From Hsuehochloa calcarea (lineage: Eukaryota > Streptophyta > Magnoliopsida > Poales > Poaceae): a stretch of 64,000 nucleotides of DNA. Where the stretch lies: the NCBI GenBank assembly GCA_036346395.1, contig JAYEVG010000047.1, forward strand, positions 310,001-374,000, read 5' to 3'. The notes beneath the pieces were generated by a model. That model saw nothing but the letters and a program-made list of their open reading frames with translations, did not search any database and had not been told where the DNA came from. The translations under genes and the position numbers were made by a program. Each line of letters opens with the position of its first letter. The first letter of the stretch is position 1. Below, piece after piece: positions 23,864 through 35,177 of this stretch.

Positions 23864-25519
23864 CTGATGGTCAGGGGCGAAGCCCAATAGGCCCATCCAG
23901 TGTCACAAGACACCGGGTTCAAAAAAAATTAATGAAGATTAACTCTTTAGTATTATGTGTGCACCCCCAAGCAAAATAATTGTGCACCCGGGACTTCCGA
24001 CCCACGCGCGTGACACGCCAGTAGCCTCCATGCGGATGCTGCTCCACCACGCGCCACTCACTCACTCACACAACAAGACGAGTGTGCGATCTCTGACAAG
24101 CTAGTTGCGCCCGGCCAAAGAGCCTGGGTGCCAAAGACTCCAGAAAGCGCAGAAGGCGAGAAGGCGAGTAGCCGAGACTGAGAGAGGTGAGCCTGAGAAC
24201 TGAGAAGCTGAGAAGAATATGATCAGACCTCGATCGCTTTTCTCTGTAGGTCAGAGCGGTATCCTCGACGCGGAGTCGAGGCGCCGAAAGCCCGACACCT
24301 AGCAGGCGGCAGCGCCTGCTCGCCTGAGTAGGGGCCGACCGAAGACCTTGCCACTTGCGTGACTTGCCAGCCACCGGAGCTTCTTGCCTTCTTCTGGTAA
24401 TCTCTTAGGCCTTGGCTGGCTTCTTAGTTTTTGTACTTCGGTTCTTCCGTCTTTGGTTCTTCCTGTAGTAGGCAGTAGGCTAACTGGCTAGTGGCTATTG
24501 GCTATGCAAGGCTTGTAGAGTTGTAGTTGTAGGCTGTAACTCCATCCAAATATCTAATATATCATATATGGTGTTGCATACAACGTACGCACTAGCCACT
24601 AGGCACTGCCATAATGTGCCATTACCATTAGTATGCAAACATTAGATTAGTAGATTACAAATTTACAATCATTATTCATTACGTGGTACTATGGAGTACT
24701 ATGGAGAAACCGAGGAAGTAGGAACTGAGCGTACTACTAACAATCTACCATTAGGCATTAGTTATGTACATATATTAATATATACTAAATTACTAACATA
24801 TTCACGTGATCGTAGGCAAAAATTTCACGTGATCGTGACCCGTGTGCAGTATCTATTGTAATTTATTATTCCTGTTGTTGAACATGATAGGAAAATTTAT
24901 GGAAAATTGAAAAGAGAAAAGCACTCGATAGCGCTACTAATGCTAGGAATTCACCTACAGAAGTTATCAATTGGCACTACTACAAAAGAGTCTATAGCAG
25001 ACGGTCCATCACAGACGGTTCCTAAGGAACCGTCTGTGTTGGGTCCGTCGGGCCTTGTTTTGGCGTTAGCGGGCCTATCACGCAGCGGTTCTATTTCGAA
25101 CCGCTGCGTGATGATCAATTATCACTGAGCGGTTACGATATAGAACCGTCAGGAGTTTATCACGACGGTTCTATATTAGAACGTGTCAGGATATCACAGA
25201 CGGTTCTTAAATAGAACCGTCTGTGATAAAATCACTTTGACTAGTTGTAATTCAATTTGTAACTCTAGCGACAATACTTCAAACATTCTTTTTTGTTCTT
25301 TTACTGCTACTTGGATCATTTAGTGTTAGCAAGGGTAGGTCTAGGTATTCTCTACTCTCGGGATTAGCTTTAGCTTCAATTGAGAATCAATTGCTTAGAG
25401 TATTTCCTTATCTCTGAAATTTGCACTTGGTCTTTTGGTCGCTTGTCGGTTGGTCGGCTGACCAAAAGACGGCGAGTTTTCCTCCCTTATTTCTGTCAAT
25501 TCTGATTAAAGATTAAGTT

Positions 25520-26740
25520 GGGTCTGGTATTAGTTATGTATACTCTAAACTTAAGCAAACCTATCATCTTGTTCAAAGTTTAATCACCCATCAAACTTTA
25601 AAGTCTCAGATTTATTTTCAAAGAAATTGATCGCACTCTATCTATTTTCGGTTTCTAGCGAAAGCAAAGAACTTCATTATTTCCTATCACTTGGTGCTAG
25701 TAGATGATGAGTTATCTTGCTAACCATGTTAGGAATACTCTAAACTAAAGTATAGTACTTGTGATCATTTAACTCAAAGAAATTGCATTTGGTGTTTGTC
25801 TGCTTCGATTTTTCGAATCATCAAAACCGCAACTCGCTTGAACTGAAATCGTGGTTAGTGCTAATCGATGTTTGGTGAGGAGTTAGACTTCTTAGTATAC
25901 TCATTTATTTGTAGCTTAATCCAAATATTATTTCCTCTCGGTCTAATATAGCAACAAGTTTGCTTGTGCTAATCATCTGTTTTGGTTTTTGCAAATCAAA
26001 ATCGCAACTTCGATTGAACTGAAATTGCTAATTAGTGCTAATAGATGTTAAGTGATAAGTTAAACTTGTAGTTGTACTTATCTAGCTGTAACTCCATCTA
26101 GTATGTCAATTTGTTATAGTCTAATGGAGCATCAAATTTTCATCCTTAAATCTGTCCAGATTTTCTGATTTCAAAATCTGACATCTGCTATTCCTAGTAA
26201 GCCTCCAATTTTGATGACTGCTAGTAACTGATGTTAAATAATAAGTTAGGCTTTAAGTTTTACTCATTAACAAGTAATCTAAGTAAAATCATTGCTTGGT
26301 TCAAAGCAAAAATCAGCAAGCTATCACTTTGCAATCTGCCCAAATCTCAATTTTGCCATATCTGAAACTGTAGCACAGTCTAACTGAATTTGATTTTGCT
26401 TGATAACTGATAGTTAGTGATGAATTAGACTTGGTAAATTTCTCAATTAACTGAGAATTAATCCAGAGTAGCATTTTCTTCTAAAATCCTAGTTTCTAAA
26501 TCTGTTTCTTTGAGATTTGTCCAGATTTCGGTTTTGTTAGAAACCTGAAACTGTAGTCCAGTTTTTAATCATACTGCTAGTGAATATTAGCTGATGCTAT
26601 GTGATGAGATAGGTTTTAAATATTGCTCATTTAGCTGTAGCTAATCAAAATATCATTTTCTCTTAGTCTAATGAAGCACCAAATTATTTCTCGCAATCTG
26701 TCAAATTTACGGTTTTGCTAAAACTCAAAGCGTAGCTACC
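25520..26740. repeat. Degenerate ~180-bp tandem repeat inside the CACTA element
   Basis: A phrase like gatgttaagtgataagttagactt recurs at about 25703, 25867, 26044, 26230, 26409 and 26593, at spacings of 164 to 186 bp. Each is followed by a tactcatt, a taatc and later a tctgtccagattt-type phrase. The copies are well diverged. No coding is seen. Confidence 0.7.
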
Positions 26741-26784
26741 TCGATTTCTCATTTCGGTTTTGCTACTACCGATGGTCATGCCGA

Positions 26785-27257
26785 TCGTGATATTGATATC
26801 ACACGGTTTTTAATAGAACCGCTCGTGATACCGTATCACGAGCGGTTCTTGATTAAAACCGTCTGTGATACTTCAATATCACAGACGGTTTTTTAATAGA
26901 ATAAATCAGTGATCGAATTATCGCGACGGGTTCTATTAAAAACCCGTCTGTGATATTGAAGTATCACAGACGGTTTGAATAAAGAACCGTCTGTGATACT
27001 TCCGTATCACAGACGGTTCTATTAAAAAACCGTCTGTGATACTTCTGTATCACAGACGGTTTAAACCAAGAACCGTCTGTGATACGTCCGTATCACAGAC
27101 GGTTCTATTAAAAACCGTCAGTGATACTCGTATCACGAGGCGGTTCAAAACCGTCAGTGATAACCTTTGTTATCACAGACATAAAAATGCAGACGGTTGA
27201 AAAACCGTCTGTGATGACGGTTCCGAACCGTCTGTGATGACCCTTTGTGTAGTAGTG
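26785..27257. repeat. Array of ~43-bp palindromic subterminal units
   Basis: About ten units of the form tatcacagacggtt, 5-10 bp, aaccgtctgtgata follow head to tail. Each unit is itself an inverted repeat. Such arrays are where CACTA accessory proteins are known to bind in En/Spm; here that role is inferred. Confidence 0.85.
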
Positions 27258-28240
27258 TGGGAAGAGGAAATTCAATTTGATCCAGGCAAAAGGAAAATGA
27301 TAGATGACTACCATCCTAATAAAAAGGATGTGGTAAGAAGAAAGTATTTAGATAATGGGCCTTGTCAACCTCGTACTTATGATTTTCCATATACACACAT
27401 TGGGGATAAAAAAGCAGAAGGTTTAATCCTGAATGGTATGATGAGTTTGGGAGTTGGCTTGAATACAGCGAGTCCAAAGATAGAGCATATTGCTTTTGTT
27501 GTTTCTTGTTTAGGGACCGCAACAAGAAAGAAGCTCGGTATGAGGCTAAATGCCTCAATTGATGTTGTTAGAGTGTTATTGAAGTAAGGATTGCCTTTCT
27601 GAGGCCATGATGAGTCGAAGGAGTCCTACAACAAATGGAACTTCTTGGAATTTTATGAGTTCTTAGCAAAGCATGATTCGCTTTTAGGCAAGGTGGTGGG
27701 TAAAAATCTGCGCAGGGTAATTGTCTTTGGTCTGCCGCTTTGAGTCCAAGAGACTCATTTCATGATTTCAATTTGGATAATTTGATGAGCATTGCTAAAC
27801 TTCATCCCATTGATTTTGATTTTGGGGAATTGAGGGACCTTAACCATCACCTTTGCCTCTACATTGCCGATGTGCAAGCAGATGATAGATTCTCCAACAT
27901 ATAGACTATTGCCCAACTTTCTCAAAAAATGGTGGAGACAAGGAAACATCTTTGCTATCCTTTGGTTTATCGACTTTTGAAGTTAGTACTAGTATTGCAT
28001 GTCGCCACTTGCTTTCTGAGCTTGAGAGGTGTTTTTCTCAAAAGCGATGATTTCATGAGTGATAGCCTGATTTGCTATGTGGAGAAAGAAGAAATGAAGA
28101 AAGTTACCAATGACGCCGTGGTTCATCGTTTCATGAACTTGAAGGACGTAAATACTAAAAGGTAATGTATTTACTTTTATTCGATCATTCTACTTTTTTT
28201 ACTTTACAATTTTAATTCATTTTGTTCTTTTTTTGTATGT
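27258..28240 (+). pseudogene. hAT transposase remnant (TTF zinc finger, DUF4371/hATC type)
   Basis: The + strand holds pieces of a zinc finger MYM-like hAT transposase: EEEIQFDPGKRK and NGPCQPR near 27262-27375, then CFCCFLFRDRN near 27490-27530 in another frame, then RLNASIDVVR near 27545 and a GLPF.GHDES stretch near 27588. The C-terminal hATC dimerisation region follows near 27930-28160, with KHLCYPLVYRLLKLVLVL and DSLICYVEKE. The central catalytic part is largely deleted and frames shift, so it is dead. The N-terminal start is separated by the CACTA insertion; a short in-frame piece lies just left of 24975. A possible intron begins near 28162. Confidence 0.8.
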
Positions 28241-28554
28241 CATTTAGGTCGGACCGTCGGATGATGTATTTTGCCAATACCGACTATCTTTTATTCGTGA
28301 TTTCACCCTTAGTTGCTTCACTTTTCTACAATTAACAAATATTACAAGTGAGTTTCTTTATCTTGATAAGCATTTTGATCGCTACTCCGTTATCATTGTA
28401 CATGAAATTGGTTATGTTGAATTATTGATGCTAAAAGTTGTCGGATACATTACTATTTAGTACCATGTTAGTTGGAAATTATATATATTATTATATGTAT
28501 GGTGAAATAGTGAACTCTAATCATTTTTGTTCTAGTTCCGATCCTGCTGACCGT

Positions 28555-30060
28555 GTAGTAGAGAGGCGATGAGGTGATGGCAGGTGCCCCCATGGCGCGG
28601 TGTCTCAGTTTACATTGACATTCCTGACGTCAAGTGTTCCGATGATAAAGCAAAGGATTATTTAATTGGCAAATATTTCTTGATCAAGTGAGGCTGTGGA
28701 TCAGTCAAGACTAGCTAGAGACTATTGTGACACAACATCATGGAACCAGACCAACCTCCGAAAAAGATTACACGTGTGGAGACGTGGACGTTGCGGAGTC
28801 TTACCAGTGAGACAAGCAAAACCATTAACTATCCCATAAAAGCAGCAGATGTAGGGAGTTAGATTTGTTATTTTTGCACGTCAACAATGTTACTTTAACA
28901 AAAACTTGTGGAATGAGTATGGAGGAGGGAGAGTAGATCCGGTCCGTTAGATATCAACCCAACGATCATAATTTTACCGATAAAGAAATGTCGATTGTAC
29001 TGTAGACCATGTAGTAAGAGAAAATCACACATGTTCGTAAAATTGAGTAGTTTGTGCTATTGATATATCCACACTCTGAAATTATACTGGAGGGGGGAAA
29101 ATACTTGGTGTCCAAACCCCAATTCTTTACGTAAGTCGTTGGATGGTTAGCTGATGATGATTTGGCAAGGCTAGCACACACTGCTTTGGATGGGTTCGAA
29201 CCGGATATTAATTTCCACATGTTTGATATATGTCATAACACTCTTCACTTATACTCGGTCCCGTCGCGGAAATATGACGTTTGGGATGCACACGGTTAAA
29301 CTTCACACACTTGGCTATCGATATTTCTATAATACGTAGATCTGATGTGTGAAAATAGTATAGGTAGATTTGTCTGAAAAAATACTTTTGTAAAATTATA
29401 ATGTTATTAGATTTTACGAGTATATCACGGTATAGATTAGTGGTCAAAGTTGGGTTTCGACGACTCAAAATATCATCATTTTGTGATTAGAGGGATTAAT
29501 TCTAAATATGACACTAATACAATATCATAACAAGTAGTAACGCAGGCAGACAACAATAGTTTCTGGGGGCGCGATCATGTTAATCCCCGGGTTTTACATA
29601 AACCTCGAATTTCAATTAGCACGAGCCTGACGTCTGGGTTTTCACCTTTGCAAAGTCTGCAGTTCGTATGTCCGCCTCACGACTCACGGCAATCTTCCAC
29701 ATCTGAACCCGACGTTTCTCTGTGTACCTCGAACCAGGTCAGTTCCACAACTCTGCACATCAAAATCAATCGTACTAATCAGTCAATTCAGGGACCTAAC
29801 TGCTACAGTCACAGCCTGACTTTGATCCCAGGCATAACTCATACAATAGGTTGTTTTTACACTTGTATTTATAGATAGCACAATCTTTTAATACTTTTAT
29901 AGATTTAAGATATTTTCTCTTTAGTTCTGGTGATAAATCGATTACAGGATTGTATACAATATATTTCTCTCTTTTTATTCTCTTTTATTCAGATCGACTT
30001 AAATTCTATATGATAGAGACTATAGATAACTAATATAAACCTATTGTACCTGACCTAACG
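28555..30060. other. Upstream region of peroxidase 2
   Basis: No gene is recognised. It is AT-rich with short unrelated frames. The last several hundred bases would hold the proximal promoter of the gene at 30194. I see no clear repeat boundary. Confidence 0.4.
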
Positions 30061-30078
30061 CTACTAACTTCTCGGGCT

Positions 30079-30086
30079 TATAAATA
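30079..30086 (+). promoter_or_regulatory. TATA box of peroxidase 2
   Basis: The sequence tataaata lies 108 bp before the ATG at 30194, nearly the same spacing as in the paralogue at 4681. Confidence 0.65.
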
Positions 30087-30193
30087 ATGCTACTCTAGAC
30101 ATCGAGTAAAACAAGTGCCTGCTCATAATAAGCGTAGTTAATTGTGCCACGCGTCCTGGTGAGGGTGAGCTTCGCTTGCTACTAGCTAGCAGC

Positions 30194-31797
30194 ATGGCGA
30201 GAAGCAGCAGCAGTAGCCGCCGCCTGGCCGCCGGCCTGGTGGTGCTGGCCGCCACCCTGTGCCTGCTGCCGGCGGCGAGCCGCGCGCAGCTGCAGGTGGG
30301 GTTCTACGACACCACCTGCCCCAACGCCGAGGCGCTCGTCCGGCAGGCCGTCGTGGCCGCCGTCGCCAACAACGCCGGGCTCGCCGCCGGTCTCATCCGC
30401 CTCCATTTCCACGACTGCTTCGTCAGGGTATGTACGTAAGATATACGTGTGATGTGAAGCAGCTGCTGCAGATGCTTCATTTGTTTTCATTCAGCGCAAC
30501 AACTAACGTGCATATATATGATGGACTATTGGGCTGCGATGCCTCCGTCCTTCTATCCGTCAACCCCGGCGGCGGCAAGACGGAGCGGGAGGCGCCGCCC
30601 AATAACCCGAGCCTTCGCGGCTTCGAGGTGATCGACGCCGCCAAGGCTGCCATCGAGCAGAGCTGCCCCAGCACCGTCTCGTGCGCCGACATCCTCGCCT
30701 TCGCCGCCCGCGACAGCGTCGACCTCACCGGCAACGTCTTCTACGAGGTCCCCGCCGGCCGCCTCGACGGCGACGTATCCATCTGTGAAGAGGCCCGCGA
30801 CACCCTGCCCGGGCCGAACCTCACGGCGGAGGGACTCGTCAAAGGCTTCTGCGAAAGGGGCCTCACCCCCGAGGAGATGGTCATCCTCTCCGGCTCCCAC
30901 ACCATCGGCCGCTCCCACTGCAACTCCTTCCTATTCAGGAACCGCGAGAGACTGGTACGTACATACAAACTAACATACTTACGTGGAGTCTTTGGTCGAA
31001 ATTGCAGAATTTGATCGTGCGACTAGCAAAAATAACAGCCGTAATTGCAAAAATAGTATTTTTATCCGTACAGTTACAGTACGATTTTATCTACAGTGCG
31101 ACACGACATGTGACAATTTAGCATAACACATGACACCGTCACCATACGGTTTAGTCACCATACGGTTTAACCGCTACGTGTCGTGTCGCGCCGTGGCAAA
31201 GACCACGTTGTGATAGTGCGGACAAGATCTTTTTTTTCAACTGCGGCTGCGAACGTGTCAAATACCGCTGTTTCGGCCAAAAACTCACTAACGTCAGTGC
31301 GTATACGTACAGTAAAGGAGCTTGTTTCATGTACACATATTAATACGGTATGTCGTCGTATGTGTGGATGGATATACGTATAGGCGAGTGGTACGATCAG
31401 CCCGGCGTACCAGGCGCTGCTGGAGGCGCTGTGCCCGGCGAACACGAGCCAGTTCACGCCGGTGACGACGGAGATCGACCTGAGCACGCCGACGGTGCTG
31501 GACAACAACTACTACAAACTGCTGCCGCTCAACCTGGGCCTCCACTTCTCCGACAACCAGCTCGTCCGGGACGCGACGCTCAACGCCTCTGTCAACGCCT
31601 TCGCCGCCGACGGGACGCTCTGGAAGGAGCGCTTCGTCGCCGCCATGCTCAAGATGGGCAACATCGCGGTCAAGACCGGCGAACAGGGCGACGTGCGCCT
31701 CAACTGCAGCGTCGTCAACGCGGCGCCGTCGTCCGCCGCCGCCGGGGCGATCGAGATCCTCCTCCCGCGCGCCGAGGCCGAGGCCGCCACGAGCTGA
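30194..31797 (+). CDS. Class III plant peroxidase 2, with altered intron 1 splice sites
   Basis: The best GT-AG model has exons 30194-30435, 30495-30954 and 31384-31797, giving 371 residues. The signal peptide ends at SRA before QLQVGFY. Distal Arg69 and His73 (LIRLHFHDC) and proximal His216 (SGSHTIGR) are present, as are the eight family cysteines. At the usual junction before GGC-TGC-GAT (30532) the bases are ttg instead of cag, so the ancestral acceptor is lost. A donor gtaaga at 30436 and acceptor ttcattcag ending at 30494 restore the frame but insert VCTATTNVHIYDGLL between DCFVR and GCDAS. That loop holds the distal calcium ligands and a family disulfide. The implied intron is only 59 bp. 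Without the insert the protein would have 356 residues. It may be active, impaired or a young pseudogene. Two more cysteines than in the paralogue lie at SIC and GFC. Confidence 0.85.
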
Positions 31798-32017
31798 GAC
31801 GGCGTACGTACGCAAAGTACAAAGTATATAAATACGCACGTACGTTCGTACAGTGTGTTGTGGAATGTTACGACGTGTACCGTGTACGTACGTTCGCGCG
31901 TGTGACTTGTGTGCTTCTTCACTTCACGGTTGTGTGGTTGTGGTTTCGTACGTGCAGCACCAGTACGTATTTGCACGCATGCGAGCGAGTGGGGCGCACT
32001 TTAATTAAGTTTGCATA

Positions 32018-32023
32018 AATAAA
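32018..32023 (+). terminator. Polyadenylation signal of peroxidase 2
   Basis: AATAAA lies 221 bp after the stop at 31797. The 3' UTR before it is rich in repeated tacgtacg words. Confidence 0.55.
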
Positions 32024-32106
32024 AGGCTGCGTGCCCAAAGTTTTCATGACCAAACTTGACTGATCTACAGGGAGGAAGAGCTAGCTTCACTGCTCCAACA
32101 TAGTAC

Positions 32107-32336
32107 TACTCCCTCCATTTTTTTACTTATTTTTTTTTTGTTTTTCACGGACTCCAAGGTACAACTTTTATCGCTACTGTTTTATAACTTTACTTTTAAG
32201 ATATACTAATAACATTATGATAATAGTTTAAACAGCAAATTTAATGATATATTTTAATATCATAAAACTAAATTGTTTTAAACCCATTAATCGACGTCAC
32301 ATATTCTAGAACGTGAAATAAAAAAGAGTGAACCTA
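32107..32336. mobile_element. Stowaway-like MITE, degenerate
   Basis: The left edge reads ta-ctccctccatttt, the usual start of grass Stowaway elements with TA target site. An AT-rich body of about 225 bp follows. The right edge gagtgaac-cta is a poor match to the expected inverted repeat, so the boundary is uncertain. Confidence 0.4.
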
Positions 32337-33011
32337 GTACAAGCTATCAGCTGGTCCATTATTACTGTATGCCAGCTCGTCAAATTTCTGCAGCTGGCAT
32401 TGATGATCCGAGCGGCCGGCCGGCCGGTGGCTCAGACTTTTCTTGGAAAATGTATGGGAAACAATATGGAACGTGATCCTCGTGGTCGAATTGTGGACTT
32501 CATGCGTACATGATTGATGGAAGAAAATGTTCTCGTTATCCTATAATTTGTATCAAACAAAAATAGAGGAATGCGAAATTTTAAGCACTTATGGGCGTAC
32601 CAAAACAATTAAGGACCAAGATTAACAATTCGGTGTCGATCATGGATCCACCAGTTAAATAACTAAATGAAGTGACGGAACTAGGAATTTGAGAGACCCA
32701 AGGCGAGAGGCGACTGCTTGTCTCGACTTGGTGGCTTGCTGCGCCACATCGAGTCTTAGCCCCATCCCACGCTGCGGCTCAGCCCCTGCTAGCCTCAGCC
32801 TCGTCGTCTCTGCGCCGCACCACAACCTTAGCCCTGCCCCTGCGTCGCGCTTGGGAATTGTCATCTACTGTTCTGTTCTAAAATAAGTCTGTATTGATTT
32901 CATTTTCTTATAGAACTCCTACAATAAACCAAAATTTACTAAAATTTTACTCAGGAAATCAAAATCAGGATGAATCAATGGCTCAAGCATGAGGCTCAAT
33001 GGCTCACCGCC
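32337..33011. other. Unassigned intergenic stretch
   Basis: No gene is recognised. A moderately GC-rich patch at 32690-32850 has short frames in both directions without a domain. Confidence 0.4.
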
Positions 33012-33922
33012 TGCCAGACCCCTAATTTATAATTTGGAATCTCAATATGTGTCATTCACTGGATCAGTAGATAACACACACAAATACATTCTTGGATCAT
33101 TCACATACATCACATACACAGTATAATATATTACATAACAGGTCGTGCGGCCCACAGTTTTACAAAAGGGACACGAAGGACACAATATTACATAGTTCAG
33201 AGTACAGAATAAAGGATAAGTGAGGAAGCAAAAGAGGTAGTAGTGAATCTATTGACTTTGCCCATAGGCAAGCGACTAAGGGTCTCAGCCTAAGCTTCAC
33301 CATCTTCTCCACCATCAGGTCCAGCTGCCAAGTAGTAGTCATATGGGTCTTGATCAAGTAGCTCTGAAAGATTATATTGAATGAGTCTAAGTACACAACT
33401 ATACTCGCGAGCCAACACACAATGCAATTTGTTATAGATGTTAGATTAGTCAAGGGAAGTTCAAGGTTCTTTTTTTTGCGCAAAGCTAAGTTTGAATTAG
33501 GTTAAGTAGTAGAAAAATCCTGAGACTTGGCATTTTCAACAACAGGTCTTATAAACTGAGTTTTTATTTGTAAAGTACTAGTGGAGATTCCATCTCCTAT
33601 ACCATTAAGTGGCTCCGACCACCCAATGCTCGGGCTATCCTGTATTTACCACTGGTCCCCGACCAAGCTTTCTCAATCCCAGGGCTCCTGGCCCACCCTT
33701 TTCATTCCACACACAAATAGTTTTATAAAAAGGAAAGCTAACTCAAGCAAGTTCTCAGTACTGTTCTTGACCGTGAGCACGACTATCTAGACAGTTTTCT
33801 TACTCTGCAGAGTTTGTACACTTTACCTACAAGAGATAATCAGCTTATATTGTCCCGGACACACTTCTATAGGTGTGCGACCGAGTTAATTATCACAAAG
33901 CCTTTACAATGCCCTACCCAAC
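33012..33922 (-). mobile_element. Old Gypsy-type LTR remnant F, left part
   Basis: It starts tgccagacccct, like the start of LTR E. It contains cagagtttgtacactttacc, like the cagaggttgtacactttacc of LTR A in the same orientation. It is broken at 33922 by solo LTR C. The likely continuation is at 51507-52219 and beyond 56963. Confidence 0.45.
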
Positions 33923-35177
33923 TGTAACATCCCAAAATATTGGTTTGTTTTGAAGTTTAAAAAGAAAAAATAACTATTTGAATTTTTCTACTGAAGTTAA
34001 AGCTTAATTGGAATTTTTATAGATCAAAAATAATTTAATATGAATAATACCAACAACAAATATTGTCAAAATTATTTTATTTGGGTTCTATGTACTTGAT
34101 ATATTTTCTAGATTTTTTCTGATTTCATTTGATATTTGCTAATTGCTATTTGGATTTTTTGCTATTTTATAAAAAGAAAAACCTATATAATTTTCCAGAA
34201 TAGTAGCGGACCAAGACCCAACCACTGTTCTGAGCCGGCCCAATTCCCTGTCCGTTTTCGCACCGCAGCCCAACTCCCGCTTGTGTGCCGTCGCGTTCTC
34301 TCGCTGTCTGGTGGACCCGCCGATTGCTAGCGAGTCACCGTCTTCCCCCTGGAGTCCTCTATCCATGTATTGCACGACGCGAGCAAATGGCCGCCGGGAC
34401 TTCGACTTCCTCCGGCACTATATATGGCCGGTTCTCTGTGCCAATTTGTTTGCATCGCCTCCCTCTTCCGAAACCCTAAGGCGCCGTCCTTGTTGCGCCG
34501 CAATCGACCGAAGACCTGAGTGTCGCTGAAGCTTCTTCGTCGCTGGAATTTGTCGCCGTTAGACCACCTCTGCCAGTGATTCCACTGCCGACAGGTTCGC
34601 AACAGTGTGCGCTACGTCGTGCTTCCGTCGTTATTGCCCGAGGATCGTCGTAGCTCCGTTGTCGTCTTCGTCCGACAACCGACCGCAGCCTCCATTGCTG
34701 ATCTACCTCCTCGGTGAGTTCTTGGGCTGTCCGTGCGCGTCATCGTGCGTCCCACCTCCTTCTCGTCCAAACCTCCACCACCTTGTTGCATTTCTGTCAC
34801 TGAGTTGTCGCCGCCGGCCACCTTCCTTCTTCTCCGGTGATCTTTGCTTTGTCGTCGGTGTGGTTGAGCTCCTGTGTAGCGTCCCGCTTTTCGGAGTTTA
34901 TGAAGATTTTCAAAAATAAAAAATAAAAGAGAACCATTTGCTTTTATTTGCTAAAAGCTTAATTGAGACTTTTAGAAAATCAAAGCAGTTTAATTTGAAT
35001 TAATCAAACTTCAAGTAAATAAAATTTTGTTTTATTTGTTTTCTGACTTTCCATTCGATTTTTGATTTGGCTTTGTTTTCGTGTGTTCCCGGTTCCCTCC
35101 TCAGCTTGGGTTTGTGTTTCAAATGTTCTTGGGCTTTTCTCTCCATTTCCCCCTCCTCCTAGACCAGACCCTCTCCT

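Larger units (their letters stand above)
24972..27260. mobile_element. Non-autonomous CACTA element, 2283 bp, with tgg target duplication
   Basis: The element runs 24975-27257. It starts CACTACTACAAAAGAG and ends CTTTGTGTAGTAGTG, and tgg flanks both sides (24972-24974 and 27258-27260). Both ends carry arrays of the acagacggtt motif. The 180-bp left end matches the end of the coding CACTA copy at 1500-1679. It has no transposase frame, so it would depend on a related autonomous copy. It splits the hAT transposase reading frame. Confidence 0.9.
23864..28554 (+). mobile_element. hAT element with nested CACTA insertion
   Basis: The left end CAGGGGCGAAGCC at 23872 is the usual hAT start. The right end at 28546 reads agttccgatcctg, an imperfect inverted match (about 8 of 12). 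The flanks ctgatggt (23864-23871) and ctgaccgt (28547-28554) agree at 6 of 8 positions, fitting an aged 8-bp duplication. It encodes the transposase remnant at 27258-28240. Removing the nested element (24975-27257 plus one tgg) leaves a unit of about 2.4 kb. Confidence 0.65.

Noticed and set aside
26785..27257. Possible CRISPR-like array of palindromic repeats
   Set aside because: The units are contiguous transposon subterminal repeats in a plant genome, without unique spacers or cas genes.
30259..31014. 251-codon frame beginning inside exon 1 of peroxidase 2
   Set aside because: Its first part is out of frame with the signal peptide and HFHDC segment; only the part from 30495 on is the real exon 2 frame.
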